Part shown: in pieces, positions 13,061 to 13,279 of the stretch
Position numbering within the stretch: the first letter of the stretch is position 1
How the letters are laid out: every line of letters begins with the position of its first letter
Origin: Clostridia bacterium
GTDB taxonomy: Bacteria; Bacillota; Clostridia; Monoglobales; Monoglobaceae
Assembly (NCBI GenBank): GCA_900769795.1
Contig: CAAGHZ010000004.1
Span: 1 to 13,279, forward strand
DNA length: 13,279 nucleotides
Reading direction: 5' to 3'
The notes under the pieces: model-generated
Databases searched by the model: none
Told to the model about the DNA's origin: nothing
What the model saw: only the letters and a program-made list of their open reading frames with translations
Program-made: the position numbers and the translations under genes

Positions 13061-13279
13061 TTAATATCGAATCTTACTCATAATTTGTTCGCGTGTTTTT
13101 TCATATTCATCCTCGGTGATAATCCCTTTTTCACGATATGTGTTTAGCTGTTCTATTTTCTTGTAGCACTTAATTTTATATCTCTGTGTAGCATGATATT
13201 TGTCGAAAATTATGCTTATCCATATATATAATTCATATAACAAATTATATAATACAAAAACAAAAGTTAAGATCGGAAG
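13061..13279 (-). CDS. Small SHOCT-type protein, N-terminus cut by contig end
   Basis: The frame stays open to the right edge, so the N-terminus is missing. The last 60 residues end with IEQLNTYREKGIITEDEYEK..., which matches the SHOCT (short C-terminal) domain: a two-helix unit with the pattern Leu-x-x-(Leu/Tyr)-x-(Glu/Asp)-x-Gly-(Ile/Leu)-Ile-Thr-x-(Glu/Asp)-Glu-(Phe/Tyr). Upstream is a hydrophobic run (LTFVLVYNLLYELYIWISIIF) that looks like a membrane segment, giving the common layout of a membrane anchor plus SHOCT. No ATG is in frame; a TTG at 13243 has no convincing ribosome binding site. The outermost codons (13270-13279) are probably sequencing adapter. The function of SHOCT proteins is mostly unknown. 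Confidence 0.6.
   Translation of the reverse strand, partial: LPILTFVFVLYNLLYELYIWISIIFDKYHATQRYKIKCYKKIEQLNTYREKGIITEDEYEKTREQIMSKIRY
13270..13279 (+). other. Probable Illumina adapter remnant
   Basis: The final ten bases, AGATCGGAAG, are identical to the first ten bases of the standard TruSeq adapter. A chance match exactly at the terminus is about one in a million, so this is likely assembly residue and not genomic sequence. Confidence 0.85.

Noticed and set aside
12846..13064. 72-codon plus-strand frame containing LTPSPQGEGFF
   Set aside because: This phrase is the translation of the hairpin CCTTCCCCTCAAGGGGAAGG of the repeat element; it has no ribosome binding site.

Overview
This window reads as a whole short contig from an uncultured low-to-mid GC, Gram-positive-type bacterium, most likely a gut-associated member of the Clostridia (Bacillota). 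The grounds are strong AAGGAGG-type ribosome binding sites before most genes, consensus sigma-A promoters (TTGACA-17-TACAAT; TTGACA-17-TGCTATGCT), a bacterial V-type ATPase, a phosphate acetyltransferase, and intergenic hairpin repeats of a kind I associate with gut Clostridia genomes. This placement is inference. The last ten bases match the start of the Illumina TruSeq adapter, so the right edge is probably a true contig end with residual adapter.

Layout, left to right. 1-633 (minus): 5' two-thirds of phosphate acetyltransferase, cut by the left edge. 634-830: divergent intergenic region with one promoter in each direction and a perfect AT-rich palindrome between them. 831-1658 (plus, the only clear plus-strand gene): a TIM-barrel sugar isomerase/epimerase-like protein, closed by a 14-bp hairpin that faces convergent genes. 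1686-3380 (minus): a probable operon of a flavodoxin-like protein followed by two adjacent short chromate-transporter (CHR) proteins. 3482-10710 (minus): a complete, tightly packed seven-gene V-type ATPase operon in the order E - DUF2764 - A - B - D - I - K, driven by a well-formed extended -10 promoter and carrying a leader with an 8-bp hairpin. 10968-12629 (minus): a five-bladed beta-propeller glycosidase-like protein preceded by a PHP-domain metallohydrolase. 12660-13060: repeat DNA with no gene, including a compact hairpin-rich element with inverted arms. 13061-end (minus): a short membrane-anchored SHOCT-type protein, cut by the contig end.

How the genes work together. The ATPase operon encodes the catalytic head (A, B), the central stalk (D), a peripheral stalk (E), the membrane stator (I) and the ion-carrying ring (K). 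No recognisable C, F or G/H subunit is present; DUF2764 sits in the slot between E and A, as in spirochaetes, Chlamydia and Bacteroidetes. The K subunit keeps the Thr-Gln / Gln / Glu residues that bind sodium in Enterococcus hirae NtpK, so a Na+-coupled enzyme is predicted. Pta links acetyl-CoA to acetyl phosphate and, with an acetate kinase that would lie outside the window, to ATP, which fits a fermentative anaerobe. I do not see a clear case of a wholly new system. The points most worth testing are the reduced V-ATPase with DUF2764, its sodium signature and leader, and the structured repeat element.
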